A stretch of 36,624 bases of DNA, taken from contig NZ_JACTVI010000082.1 in the NCBI RefSeq assembly GCF_014495685.1, positions 1 to 36,624 on the forward strand. The letters are read 5' to 3'. Both the position numbers and the translations under genes were made by a program. The stretch is from Streptomyces sp. TRM68367 (GTDB taxonomy: Bacteria; Actinomycetota; Actinomycetes; Streptomycetales; Streptomycetaceae). A model generated the notes under the pieces. The model worked only from the letters and a program-made list of their open reading frames with translations. It made no database searches and was not told the DNA's origin. This document shows, one piece after another, positions 23,171 to 31,366 of the stretch. Each line of letters begins with the position of its first letter. Position 1 is the stretch's first letter.

Positions 23171-24568
23171 TCATGCGGCGGCCCGCTCGGCACTGTCCGC
23201 CCTGATGCCCTTGGTGGCGGCGATCACCTTCTTCAGCTTCTTGGACAGCGCCTCGTAGAACATGCTCAGCGGGAACTCGTCGGGAAGCACGTCATCGACG
23301 AGCTTGCGCGGCGGCTGGGTGAGGTCCAGTGCGTCGGGGCCCTTGGCCCACTTGGAGCCGGGGTGCGGGGCGAGGTAGGTGGAGACCAGCTCGTATCCGG
23401 CGAACCAGTGGACGAGCTTGGGGCGGTCGATGCCGTCGCGGTACAGCTGCTCGATCTCGGCGCACAGCTGGTTGGTGACCTGCGGGGCGCGCTCCCAGTC
23501 GATGAACAGCTTGTTGTCGGTCCAGCGGACCACGTCGTGCTTGTGCAGGTATGCGAAGAGCAACTGCCCGCCGAGGCCGTCGTAGTTGCGTACGCGCTCG
23601 CCGGTGACCGGGAAGCGGAACATGCGGTCGAACAGCACCGCGACCTGCACGTCCAGGGCCTGCGAGACGCCCTCCTTCGCCAGTTCCACGGCCTCCCTGA
23701 AGGCGGTGAGGTCGCAGCGCAGCTCCTCCAGGCCGTACATCCAGAACGGCTGGCGCTGCTTGATCATGAACGGGTCGAAGGGCAGGTCGCCGTGGCTGTG
23801 GGTGCGGTCGTGGACCATGTCCCACAGCACGAACGCCTCCTCGCAGCGCTTCTGGTCGTCGACCAGCGCGGCGACGTCCTCGGGCAACTCCAGGCCGAGG
23901 ATGCCGACGGCGGCAGCGGTGACGCGGCGGAAGCGGGCGGCCTCGCGGTCGCAGAAGATGCCGCCCCAGCTGAACCGCTCGGGGGCCGCGCGCACGGCGA
24001 TTGTCTCCGGGAAGAGGACGGCGGAGTTGGTGTCGTAGCCGGACGTGAAGTCCTCGAACGTGATGCCGCAGAACAGCGGGTTGTCGTAGCGGCTGCGCTC
24101 CAGCTCGGCCAGCCAGTCCGGCCAGACCATGCGCAGCACGACCGCTTCGAGGTTGCGGTCGGGGTTGCCGTTCTGGGTGTACATCGGGAAGACGACCAGG
24201 TGCTGCAGGCCGTCCCGGCGGTTCGCCGCGGGCTGGAAGGCGAGCAGCGAGTCGAGGAAGTCGGGCACCTGGAAGCCGCCGTCGGCCCAGCGACGCAGAT
24301 CCCGCACGAGGGCTTCGTGGTAGGCGCGGTCGTGCGAGAGCAGCGCGGACAGCTCCTGTACGGCGTCGACGACCCGGCGTACGGCGCGTTCCGCGTCCGC
24401 GAGGCCGGGAGCACCCTCGGCGTCGAAGTCGATCGACCCGTCCTTGGACTGCCATGGCCGGATCTGCTCCACGGCATCCTTGAGCACGGGCCATGCCGGG
24501 TGGTCCACCACCCTGCCCTCCGGAGGAACCTTCCCCTCCGCAGCCGCCTGCACAAGAATTTCCGTCAT
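23171..24568 (-). CDS. DUF6421 family protein (unknown function)
   Basis: A 465-residue soluble protein with no signal or membrane segments, which I recognise as a conserved actinobacterial family of unknown function. Notable segments are LVVFPMYTQNGNPDRNLEAVVLRMVWP near residue 130, FEDFTSGYDTNSAVLFPET near 180, and WDMVHDRTHSHGDLPFDPFM near 260. The last has several His and Asp residues and could be a metal site. QRQPFWMYGLEELRCDL follows. It is the first gene of the operon, with GGAGG 8 bases before the ATG. The link to an SDR and a PLP aldolase suggests an amino-acid or amine pathway enzyme; this is inference. Confidence 0.85.
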   Translation of the reverse strand: MTEILVQAAAEGKVPPEGRVVDHPAWPVLKDAVEQIRPWQSKDGSIDFDAEGAPGLADAERAVRRVVDAVQELSALLSHDRAYHEALVRDLRRWADGGFQVPDFLDSLLAFQPAANRRDGLQHLVVFPMYTQNGNPDRNLEAVVLRMVWPDWLAELERSRYDNPLFCGITFEDFTSGYDTNSAVLFPETIAVRAAPERFSWGGIFCDREAARFRRVTAAAVGILGLELPEDVAALVDDQKRCEEAFVLWDMVHDRTHSHGDLPFDPFMIKQRQPFWMYGLEELRCDLTAFREAVELAKEGVSQALDVQVAVLFDRMFRFPVTGERVRNYDGLGGQLLFAYLHKHDVVRWTDNKLFIDWERAPQVTNQLCAEIEQLYRDGIDRPKLVHWFAGYELVSTYLAPHPGSKWAKGPDALDLTQPPRKLVDDVLPDEFPLSMFYEALSKKLKKVIAATKGIRADSAERAAA

Positions 24569-24904
24569 GTCTCATCCTCCACCGGATAACCTCGCGTAGA
24601 GACACCGTATGCACACGAGGTTTCCCTCAGCAAGGGGAGCCTCGGGAAATCGTCCTGCGCACCCCGACCTACACCGCACTTTTTCCTGCCGGACAGGGTT
24701 CGGGGTGACCTGCGCGACGGGTGGGAACTACACCGGTGGGTCAATTCGCGGCAGGACTCGCCCACGGCCGGGTGACCTGCCGGGGGTGACAGTCCAGGTC
24801 CGCCCCAGTGTGCCGGACCGATTCGCCCAGGACGCACGGGTTCACCTCGGGCCATGGCCGTTAGGCTGCGACTCTGCCCGCCGTCGACGGAAGCGAGCCG
24901 AACC
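24569..24904. other. Divergent intergenic region, DUF6421 / GDPD
   Basis: There is no coding sequence with codon bias here. The region must hold the DUF6421 promoter (minus) and the GDPD promoter (plus). TAGGCT at 24862-24867 is a plausible -10 for GDPD, and it lies downstream of the ATG at 24854, which argues against that earlier start. GGGTGACCTGC occurs twice in direct orientation (24703-24713 and 24770-24780). An imperfect inverted repeat (TTTCCC/GGGAAA) lies near 24625-24655. No regulator can be named. Confidence 0.45.
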
Positions 24905-25588
24905 TTGAACTTCCTCACCATCGGTCACCGCGGAGTCATGGGCGTCGAGCCCGAGAACACCCTCCGCTCCTTCGCCGCCGCGGAGGAGGCCGGCCTCGAC
25001 GTCATCGAACTGGATCTGCACCTGAGCAAGGACGGCGCCCTCGTCGTCATGCACGACCCCGACGTGGACCGCACGACCGACGGAAGCGGCCCGATCGCCG
25101 AGCAGACCCTGGACGAGCTGCGCGCGCTGGACGCCGGCCGCGGGGAGCGGATCCCGGTGTTCGAGGAGGTCCTGGACGCGGTGGCGTCGCCGTTGCAGGC
25201 CGAGATCAAGGACGTGGCGGCGGCGCGGGCGCTGGCCGAGGTGATGCACCGGCGGAATCTGGCCGACCGGGTGGAGGTGTCCTCGTTCCACGAGGAGGCG
25301 ATCGCGGAGATCGCCCACCTGGTGCCGGGGGTGCGCACGGCGCTCATCGGCAGCCGCTACGGCGGCGACATCGTGGACCGCGCCGTGGAGGCCGGTGCCG
25401 GGACGCTCTGCCTGAACATCCGCCGGATCACCCTGGAGGTCGTGGAGAACGCGCGCAAGGCGGACCTGAGGATCATCGGCTGGGTCGTGAACACCCAGGA
25501 CCACCTGCGGCTCGTACGTGCCCTGGAGCTGGACGGCGCGACCACCGACTACCCCGAGATCAAGCGCACCGGCCGCTTCACCGCGTGA
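24905..25588 (+). CDS. Glycerophosphodiester phosphodiesterase
   Basis: A 227-residue GDPD-family enzyme that splits glycerophosphodiesters to glycerol-3-phosphate and an alcohol. The TIM-barrel motifs are complete: TIGHRG with His8 and Arg9, PENT, the metal ligands Glu35 and Asp37 in VIELDLHLSKDG, and His50 in VVMHDPDVDRTTDG. A later LQAEIK segment supplies another Glu. There is no signal peptide, so it is cytoplasmic. The TTG at 24905 starts the family's usual N-terminus (NFLTIGHRG); the ATG at 24854 would add unbiased codons and precede the likely -10. It converges on the next gene with 3 bases between stops. Confidence 0.92.
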   Translation: MNFLTIGHRGVMGVEPENTLRSFAAAEEAGLDVIELDLHLSKDGALVVMHDPDVDRTTDGSGPIAEQTLDELRALDAGRGERIPVFEEVLDAVASPLQAEIKDVAAARALAEVMHRRNLADRVEVSSFHEEAIAEIAHLVPGVRTALIGSRYGGDIVDRAVEAGAGTLCLNIRRITLEVVENARKADLRIIGWVVNTQDHLRLVRALELDGATTDYPEIKRTGRFTA

Positions 25589-25591
25589 GCC

Positions 25592-26131
25592 TCACGCCAG
25601 CGGCTTGACCAGCAACTCGAACTGCAGGTCGGGGCGCTGCGGGAGGCCGAAGCGCTCGTCGCCGTACGGGAAGGGGGTCATGCGTCCCGTACGGCGGTAG
25701 CCGCGGCGCTCGTACCAGGCGATCAGGTCCTCGCGGACCGAGATCACGGTCATGTGCATCTCCGTGACGCCCCAGTGGGCGCGGGCCTGCCGTTCCGCCT
25801 CCGCGAGGACGACCTTGCCGAGGCCGCCGCCCTGGGCCCCGGGGCTGACCGCGAACATCCCGAAGTAGGCGTGGTCGCCGCGGTGCTCGAGCTGGCAGCA
25901 GGCGATGATCCTGCCCTGCCGCTCGGCCGTCAGCAGCCGGCTGCCGGGCGCCTTGACGACCTCCAGCACGCCTTCGGGGTCGGTCCGCTGCCCCTGCAGG
26001 ATGTCCGCCTCGGTCGTCCACCCCGCCCGGCTCGACTCTCCCCGGTACGCCGACTCGATCAGCGCGACCAGCTCGTCCACATCGACGTCGGTGGCGTCAC
26101 GGAAGGTCAGTCCGGTGGCGGCGGTTTCCAT
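25592..26131 (-). CDS. GNAT family N-acetyltransferase
   Basis: A 179-residue acetyl-CoA-dependent acyltransferase. Motif A is clear: FGMFAVSPGAQGGGLGKVVLAEAERQAR near residue 90-118, with the pyrophosphate-binding Gln/Gly-x-Gly-x-Gly/Ala loop. It is followed by MTVISVREDLIAWYERRGYRRTGRM, the motif B Tyr region. The N-terminus FRDATDVDVDELVALIESAYRGE is typical. Substrate unknown. The ATG at 26131 is preceded by GAGAGAG. It is divergent from the VOC gene and convergent with GDPD. Confidence 0.9.
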   Translation of the reverse strand: METAATGLTFRDATDVDVDELVALIESAYRGESSRAGWTTEADILQGQRTDPEGVLEVVKAPGSRLLTAERQGRIIACCQLEHRGDHAYFGMFAVSPGAQGGGLGKVVLAEAERQARAHWGVTEMHMTVISVREDLIAWYERRGYRRTGRMTPFPYGDERFGLPQRPDLQFELLVKPLA

Positions 26132-26213
26132 GGAACTCTCTCTCGTTTCCTGGCGCGGCTCGGGCAGGGGTGAGACTAACCCGGCCACGAGGCCTGTCCT
26201 ATGCTCCGGGTGC

Positions 26214-26606
26214 ATGGTGCACGTACTCAGCAGCCGGATTCTGCTCCACCCCACCGACCCCGAGCGGTCCCGTGTCTTCTACGGCGAGCAGCTGGGCCTC
26301 GCCGTCTACCGCGAGTTCGGCACGGGGCCGCAGCGCGGAACCGTCTACTTCCTCGGCGGCGGCTTCCTGGAGGTGTCGGGCCGGTTGGAGACACCTCCCT
26401 CCTCCGCCGTACGGCTCTGGCTCCAGGTCGAGGACGTGGAGGCGGCGCACGAGGAGCTGCGCGGCAAGGGCGTCGAGATCGTGCGGCCGCCGGTGCAGGA
26501 GCCGTGGGGGCTGGTCGAGATGTGGATCGCGGATCCGGACGGGACGCGGATCGTGCTGGTGGAGGCGCCGGCGGATCATCCGCTGCGGTATCGGCCGGGG
26601 ATCTGA
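26214..26606 (+). CDS. VOC (glyoxalase/bleomycin-resistance fold) protein
   Basis: A 130-residue single vicinal-oxygen-chelate protein with two beta-alpha-beta-beta-beta modules: SSRILLHPTDPERSRVFYGEQLGLAVYREF (residues 6-35) and RLWLQVEDVEAAHEELRGKGVEI (69-91), then EMWIADPDGTRIVLVE. Possible metal ligands are His12 and Glu117. Roles in the fold include glyoxalase, dioxygenase and antibiotic binding; none is indicated here. TATGCT stands 8 bases before the ATG and there is no ribosome site, so the mRNA may be leaderless. A tandem repeat follows the stop. Confidence 0.88.
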   Translation: MVHVLSSRILLHPTDPERSRVFYGEQLGLAVYREFGTGPQRGTVYFLGGGFLEVSGRLETPPSSAVRLWLQVEDVEAAHEELRGKGVEIVRPPVQEPWGLVEMWIADPDGTRIVLVEAPADHPLRYRPGI

Positions 26607-26675
26607 GGGGTCCGGCCCGGGATCCGAGACGGTCCCCGGTGCGGGTGCCAGGGGATGCCGGGCCGGGTCCGAGAC

Positions 26676-26774
26676 GGTCCGGGTGCGGATTCCAGGTGGT
26701 CCTGAGCCGGTCCGGGTGCGGATCCGAGGTGGTCCTGAGCCGGTCCGGGTGCGGATCCGAGATGGTTCCGGCCG
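26676..26774. repeat. 33-bp tandem repeat, three copies
   Basis: Units at 26676-26708, 26709-26741 and 26742-26774 all begin GGTCCGGGTGCGGAT. The first two share GGTGGTCCTGAGCC at the end and the third has diverged there. Weaker copies reach back to about 26617. Each unit carries GGTCCG and CGGATCC, which can fold locally. It lies between the convergent VOC and GNAT genes and has no coding bias. It is a minisatellite, not a CRISPR array, because there are no spacers. Confidence 0.75.
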
Positions 26775-26888
26775 GGTCGGACACGGCCGGGGCTCAGACA
26801 GGGCGGGCGCGGATCCGGGGTGGATTTCGGCGCGGGCCCCGGAACGAGACGGTTGCCGGTCAGGGGCCCGCGCCAGACGGCGCCGATG

Positions 26889-27804
26889 TCAGCGCGGCCG
26901 GTGTTCCCAGCCGCGGTCGGTGCGGGTCAGTTCGCGAAAGCCCGCGCCGGCCAGCCGGTCGATCATGGTCTGGTCGGTGGCGGATTCGTAGGTGAAGAGC
27001 CGGCCGACGCCGCACAGGCGCAGCCAGTCTGCGGCCTGCGCGAGGAGCTGCTGTTCCAGGCCCGTGCCGTACTCGGCGGGGTCGATGTGCAGGTTGCCGA
27101 TGTCGGCGAGACCCGCGGCCGCGCGCGTTGCGCTCGGGGCGGGTCAGGGCCGTGTCGACCTCGATGAAACCGAGGGCGCGTCCGTCGGCGTACGCCGTGC
27201 GGCGGGTGCCGCAATCCCCCAGCGTGCGCGCGTACGTCACACCCGGCCGCGGCGCCGGTGACGGCAGGTCGGCCACCCGCGCGAGCAGGATCACCTCCGT
27301 GTGCCCGACGTGCCGGAAACCGGCGCGTTCGTAGACGGCGCGGATGTGCGGCCAGTTCCGGGGCAGCCCGTAGACCGCCGGGGCGGGCAGCTCGCCACTG
27401 GCGTACCGGAGACGGACGTTCCAGCGGGCGAGCTGCGCCAGGCAGGCGGACATCAGCTGTTCGGCGGCTTGGTCGGCGTCGTGCCAGACGGACGCCGTCG
27501 GATGGCACACGAACCAGTCGATCTCCCCGACGTCCCGGTAGCTCTCGCCGACCTCGTCGTCGGCCCGGTAGCGCAGCAGATGGGCCGCGGCGACGATGTA
27601 CCGTCGCTGCTCGGCGACGTGGGTGACCCACTCGGCCACCCACGGGTCGGTGATGAACTCGCCGGGCCGCCGTTCCAGGTCGCTCAGGACGGTGTTCACG
27701 GAAACGGAGATGCCGGGGACGACGGCGGCGACGTGCTGGTTGACCAGTTCCGTGACCTGGTCGCGGTCGTCGCGGCGGAAGGGGCGCACCGTGGACGCGG
27801 GCAT
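26889..27804 (-). pseudogene. GNAT acetyltransferase gene with a one-base frameshift
   Basis: The first frame codes a 230-residue run from MPASTVRPFRRDDRDQ through FVCHPTASVWHD, VYERAGFRHVGHTEVILLAR and LGFIEVDTALTRPERNAR. Near 27112-27125, in a GCGCGCGGCCGCGG stretch, one extra base shifts it into nonsense. Removing one G restores AAGLADIGNLHIDP, then GTGLEQQLL, FTYESATDQTMIDRL and a stop at 26889-26891. The restored protein is 304 residues with two GNAT-like halves. The gene totals 916 bases, one over a multiple of three. GGAGG precedes the ATG at 27804. A GC-run sequencing error and true inactivation are both possible. Confidence 0.82.
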
Positions 27805-28114
27805 GCGGAACCTCCGGGCAGAGTGAAGGGCTGGAGGACCGCCATGCGGTGCGGTACAGGGCCGAGAGTACGTCGGGCCCGCGGTGCGTACCAGTGGATT
27901 TTTTCCCACCCCGCATCGGCGAGGACCGGCCATCGTGCTCCGAACAGACGTCGGACCGGCTCGCTCCCCTGGCCGACGACCCGCCACCTGCCGCGCTCCC
28001 TCGAATGCTCCCCGTGTACATCCTTGCGCTCGCGTGCGCGCCGTCGGGCCCGGGCATCCCTTGACCGACCGACAGACCGCCCGGCGGGCGGGACGGCCGA
28101 GCGGGGAGGTGCCC
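27805..28114. other. Divergent intergenic region, GNAT / DUF5134
   Basis: I see no gene here. A T run (ATTTTTT at 27899-27905) and mixed AT patches fit a promoter region for the minus-strand GNAT gene. TTGACC at 28072-28077 lies close to the DUF5134 start, but no -10 of quality follows it. There are no notable repeats. Confidence 0.4.
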
Positions 28115-28663
28115 GTGCACGGACCGGCGTCGTCCGGCTGGCTGCTGGTCGCGCTGTGCGCGGCGACCGGCGCCTACTGCCTGCTGCGGATGCGCAGCAG
28201 CGTCGGGGAGCAGCGCCGGACCGCGGGCGGCGAGGCGCTCATGGGCTTCGGCATGGCCGCGATGGCGGTGCCGGCGGCGGTGTTCACCCCGCCGTCGTGG
28301 GCCTGGTCCGCCTACGCGGCCGTGTTCGGCGCGGCCGCGCTGGACGCGCTCTGGGCGGCGCGGAGAAGCCCGCACCATCTGCACCACCTGGTGGGGACCG
28401 CGGCCATGGTCTACATGGCGATGGTGATGGCCGGCTCCCCCGCCCACGCGCACGGCGGCTCCGGCGTACCGCTCCTCACCGGGGCGCTGCTGCTCTACTT
28501 CACGGCGTACGTGCTGCTGACGGGCGTCCGGCTGGTGCCCGTCCCCGCCGGGGCCACGGGCGGCCCGGCCACCGGGTCCGGGTGGGGCGACCGGCCCGAG
28601 CTGGCGCGGGCGTGCCGCTTGTCCATGGGCATCGCGATGGTGGCGATGCTGCTGACCATGTGA
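28115..28663 (+). CDS. DUF5134 membrane protein
   Basis: A 182-residue integral membrane protein with about six hydrophobic segments (SGWLLVALCAATGAYCLL, EALMGFGMAAMAVPAAVF, SAYAAVFGAAALDAL, HHLVGTAAMVYMAMVMAGS, LLTGALLLYFTAYVLLTGV, and a final MGIAMVAMLLTM). A His-rich loop (RRSPHHLHHL) and HAHGG may bind metal. DUF5134 has no known function and is often found near M56 peptidases, as here. The GTG at 28115 is chosen because GGGGAGG lies 5 bases upstream; the GTG at 28109 overlaps that site. Confidence 0.82.
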   Translation: MHGPASSGWLLVALCAATGAYCLLRMRSSVGEQRRTAGGEALMGFGMAAMAVPAAVFTPPSWAWSAYAAVFGAAALDALWAARRSPHHLHHLVGTAAMVYMAMVMAGSPAHAHGGSGVPLLTGALLLYFTAYVLLTGVRLVPVPAGATGGPATGSGWGDRPELARACRLSMGIAMVAMLLTM

Positions 28664-28783
28664 GACCGGCCCCCGGCCGCATGTCCCCGGCCACCCCGGG
28701 TCCGGTGCACGGAGCCGTTGCCTGCGTCACTTTGCCCCGTCCGCCCGTACCCCGGAGCCGCACGCCGCTCATAGGCTGCCCCC

Positions 28784-29716
28784 ATGATGCTCCCCGCGGC
28801 ACTGTTGCTGCTCGGCGCCCTCACGGCCGTCTTCGCTCCCCGGCTGCTCGCCCGGGCCGGCTGGCCGGACCGTGAACCGGTGGTCGCCCTGTGGATGTGG
28901 CAGTGCGTGATCGCGGGCGTGCTGCTGTGCTGCGCGCTGTCGATGACGCTCAGCGCGGCGGCCGCGTGGCGGGCGGTGGGTGGCCGGGTGTTCGCGACGG
29001 CGCCGTCCGTGGTGGTGGAGGCCTACGCGCTCGGTACGGCCGGGCCGTGGGCGGCGGCCACCGCGGCCGCGCTGGCGTGCGGCGGGCTGTGGAGCGCCGT
29101 GATGCTGGCCCGGGAGGTCGTACGGGCACGGGCCCGCCGTCGGCGGCGCAGGGCCGAACTCATCGACGGGGCCCCGCTGTTGCCGGGCGAGGAGCGGGGG
29201 CGCCGGCTCGTCGTGCTGGAGAGCGAGCGGCCCGATGCCTGGTGGCTGCCCGGCTCGCCCCCGCAACTGGTCGTCACGACGGCCGCGTTGCGCCGTCTGA
29301 AGGGGCGTCAGCTGGACGCCGTGGTGGCCCACGAGCAGGGGCACGCGCAGGCGCGGCACGACTGGCTGCTGCACTGCTCGGCCGCACTGGCACACGGGTT
29401 CCCGCAGGTGCCGGTGTTCGCCGCGTTCCGGGACGAGATGCACCGGCTCGTCGAACTCGCCGCCGACGACATGGCCTCCCGCCGCTTCGGCCGGCTGACG
29501 ACCGCCCTGGCCTTGGTCGAGCTCAACAAGCACCGCGGCGTGTTCGGCCCCTGCCCGACCCCGCAGGCCCATGTCCCGGCCCGCGTGCACCGGCTGCTCA
29601 CTCCCCCGGACAGACTGCCGCCCGTTCGCCGCCTGCAACTGACGGCAGCGGCGGCACTGGTACCCGTGGTACCGCTGCTGCTGGCGTTCGGCCCGGGGCT
29701 GCGGGCGCTGGGCTGA
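28784..29716 (+). CDS. M56-family membrane zinc peptidase (BlaR1-like)
   Basis: A 310-residue membrane metalloprotease of the type that cleaves repressors in antibiotic or stress signalling. Three or four transmembrane helices precede the catalytic domain (1-20, 35-60, 82-108), and another follows (LTAAAALVPVVPLLLAF). The zinc motif is HEQGH at 183-187 inside LDAVVAHEQGHAQARHDWLL; the third ligand is probably in VELAADDMASRR near 227. There is no sensor domain and no BlaI-type repressor gene nearby. TAGGCT ends 6 bases before the ATG with no ribosome site, hinting at a leaderless mRNA. It follows DUF5134. Confidence 0.9.
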   Translation: MMLPAALLLLGALTAVFAPRLLARAGWPDREPVVALWMWQCVIAGVLLCCALSMTLSAAAAWRAVGGRVFATAPSVVVEAYALGTAGPWAAATAAALACGGLWSAVMLAREVVRARARRRRRRAELIDGAPLLPGEERGRRLVVLESERPDAWWLPGSPPQLVVTTAALRRLKGRQLDAVVAHEQGHAQARHDWLLHCSAALAHGFPQVPVFAAFRDEMHRLVELAADDMASRRFGRLTTALALVELNKHRGVFGPCPTPQAHVPARVHRLLTPPDRLPPVRRLQLTAAAALVPVVPLLLAFGPGLRALG

Positions 29717-29893
29717 CCGGCAGGCGCCGCACACCGGGCCGCGGGCGCCGGATCGGCCGGCGCAATGGCTGCGGACACCGTCAAAACGACAGCTGCGGAA
29801 CCCGGACCGTCCAGCCACCATGCCTCTCCCAGAACAACAGTTGACCACCCCCGGGGCTGGCCCCCGGCCCCACCGGTCGGCAAGGATCAGACC

Positions 29894-30610
29894 ATGCACA
29901 CCTCGTCCGCCGACTCCCCGCCCCGTCCGCCGCAGCACCGCACGGCAACGCGCGGCGCCGGTGTCCTGGCCCTGTGTTCCGTCCTGCTGACCGCCCTGGT
30001 CGCGGCCAGATGGCACCCGCTGACGAGTCTGGACGGCGACGTCTCCCGCACCACCCACCGCTGGGCAGTCGACGAACCCGGCCTCACGCACGCGAACCGC
30101 ATCCTGACGGACTGGGTGTGGGACCCCTGGACGATGCGCATCCTGTGCGCCGCCGCCGCGCTGTGGCTGACGTGGCGGCACGCGGCGCGCTGGACGGCCG
30201 TGTGGCTGGTGGCGACCGTCGCGCTGGGCACGGCGTTGCAGCAGTCCCTGAAGGTCGTGGTCGACCGCGCCCGCCCGGTCTGGCCCGACCCCGTCGACTC
30301 CGCCCACTACGCGGCGTTCCCGTCGGGCCACGCCATGTCCGCCGTGGTCGTGTGCGGCCTGCTGCTGTGGCTGCTGCACCACCACGGCACCTCGCGTGCC
30401 CTGTGGCACACGGCGCTGGCCGTGGCCCTGGTTTCCGTGCTCGGCGTCGGCCTGACCCGGGTGTGGCTGGGCGTCCACTGGCCCTCGGACGTCGTCGGCG
30501 GCTGGCTGCTGGGCGCCCTGGTCGTGGTGCTGGCGGTGCTGGTCCACCGGCGGTGGCACCGCGCCGCCGCGGAAGAGCACCGCGCTGCGATGCGGGACGC
30601 GGCCCCCTGA
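29894..30610 (+). CDS. PAP2-family membrane phosphatase
   Basis: A 238-residue lipid phosphatase with about six helices. The three acid-phosphatase motifs are present: KVVVDRARP near residue 118, PSGH near 141, and TRVWLGVHWPSDVVGG near 190 (the first residue is Thr where Ser is usual; Arg and His are kept). It probably dephosphorylates phosphatidic acid, undecaprenyl pyrophosphate or a similar lipid at the outer face of the membrane. AAGGA precedes the ATG. It is followed after 35 bases by the HAD gene on the same strand. Substrate not determinable. Confidence 0.92.
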   Translation: MHTSSADSPPRPPQHRTATRGAGVLALCSVLLTALVAARWHPLTSLDGDVSRTTHRWAVDEPGLTHANRILTDWVWDPWTMRILCAAAALWLTWRHAARWTAVWLVATVALGTALQQSLKVVVDRARPVWPDPVDSAHYAAFPSGHAMSAVVVCGLLLWLLHHHGTSRALWHTALAVALVSVLGVGLTRVWLGVHWPSDVVGGWLLGALVVVLAVLVHRRWHRAAAEEHRAAMRDAAP

Positions 30611-30645
30611 GATCCACGACGGAACGCAGCTCGTAGGATCCTCCC

Positions 30646-31335
30646 ATGACCGCCGTGCTGTTCGACTTCTCCGGAACGCTCTTCCGCGTCGAGTCCACCG
30701 AGTCCTGGCTGCGCGGAACCCTGGACGGCGCCGGAGTCGCCCTGCCCGAGCCGGAGGTGTCGGCCACGGCGCGGGCGCTGGAGGCGGCCGGGGCGCTGCC
30801 GGGCGGGGCGAATCCCACGCAGGTTCCGGAGCACCTCGTCGAGGTCTGGCGGATCCGCGACCGGAGCGCCGACCTGCACCGGGCCGCCTACACCGGCCTC
30901 GCCCGGCAGGTCCCGCTGCCCGACCCGGCGCTCTACGACGCGCTGTACGACCGGCACATGGCCCCGGCCGCGTGGCAGCCGTACCCGGACGCCGCCGAGG
31001 TACTCGCCGCCCTGCGGGAGCGGGGCGTCGCGGTCGGCGTGATCAGCAACATCGGCTGGGACCTGCGCCCGGTCTTCCGTGGGCACGGCCTGGACGCGTT
31101 CGTCGACGCGTACGTCCTGTCGTACGAGCACGGCGTGCAGAAGCCCGATCCGCGGCTGTTCGCCCTCGCCTGCGAGGCGCTCGGGGCCGATCCGGGCAAG
31201 ACGCTGATGGTCGGCGACGACCGGCGGGCGGACGGCGGCGCGAGCGCCCTGGGGTGCGCGGTGCACTTCGTGGAGCACCGGCCGGCGGCCGAGCGGCCGG
31301 ACGGGCTGCGGGCGGTGCTGGACCTGCTGCCCTGA
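30646..31335 (+). CDS. HAD-superfamily hydrolase with a DxS motif
   Basis: A 229-residue HAD enzyme. Motif I is VLFDFSGTLF with nucleophile Asp7, but the usual second Asp is Ser9. Motif II is Ser in VGVISNIGW near 131, motif III is Lys in HGVQKPDPRLF near 166, and motif IV is VGDDRRADGGAS near 189. A helical cap lies at 15-90. The second Asp is the general acid for phosphate-ester hydrolysis. Its loss is seen in dehalogenase- and phosphonatase-like branches, so a simple phosphatase role is doubtful. TAGGAT ends 6 bases before the ATG, hinting at its own leaderless transcript. Confidence 0.9.
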   Translation: MTAVLFDFSGTLFRVESTESWLRGTLDGAGVALPEPEVSATARALEAAGALPGGANPTQVPEHLVEVWRIRDRSADLHRAAYTGLARQVPLPDPALYDALYDRHMAPAAWQPYPDAAEVLAALRERGVAVGVISNIGWDLRPVFRGHGLDAFVDAYVLSYEHGVQKPDPRLFALACEALGADPGKTLMVGDDRRADGGASALGCAVHFVEHRPAAERPDGLRAVLDLLP

Positions 31336-31338
31336 CCG

Positions 31339-31366
31339 GGGCCTCGCCTGGCAAGGCGCAAGGCCC
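31339..31366 (+). terminator. Hairpin terminator after the HAD gene
   Basis: CGCCT/AGGCG (31345-31349, 31354-31358) closes a 4-base loop, and GGGCC/GGCCC (31339-31343, 31362-31366) extends the stem across small bulges, 4 bases after the HAD stop. Confidence 0.55.

Noticed and set aside
26676..26774. CRISPR-like periodic array
   Set aside because: The 33-bp units are contiguous with no unique spacers, and there are no cas genes in the window.
26963..28453. 496-residue minus-strand frame over the frameshifted GNAT region
   Set aside because: Low-complexity register; the GNAT motifs lie in the other two frames, before and after the frameshift.
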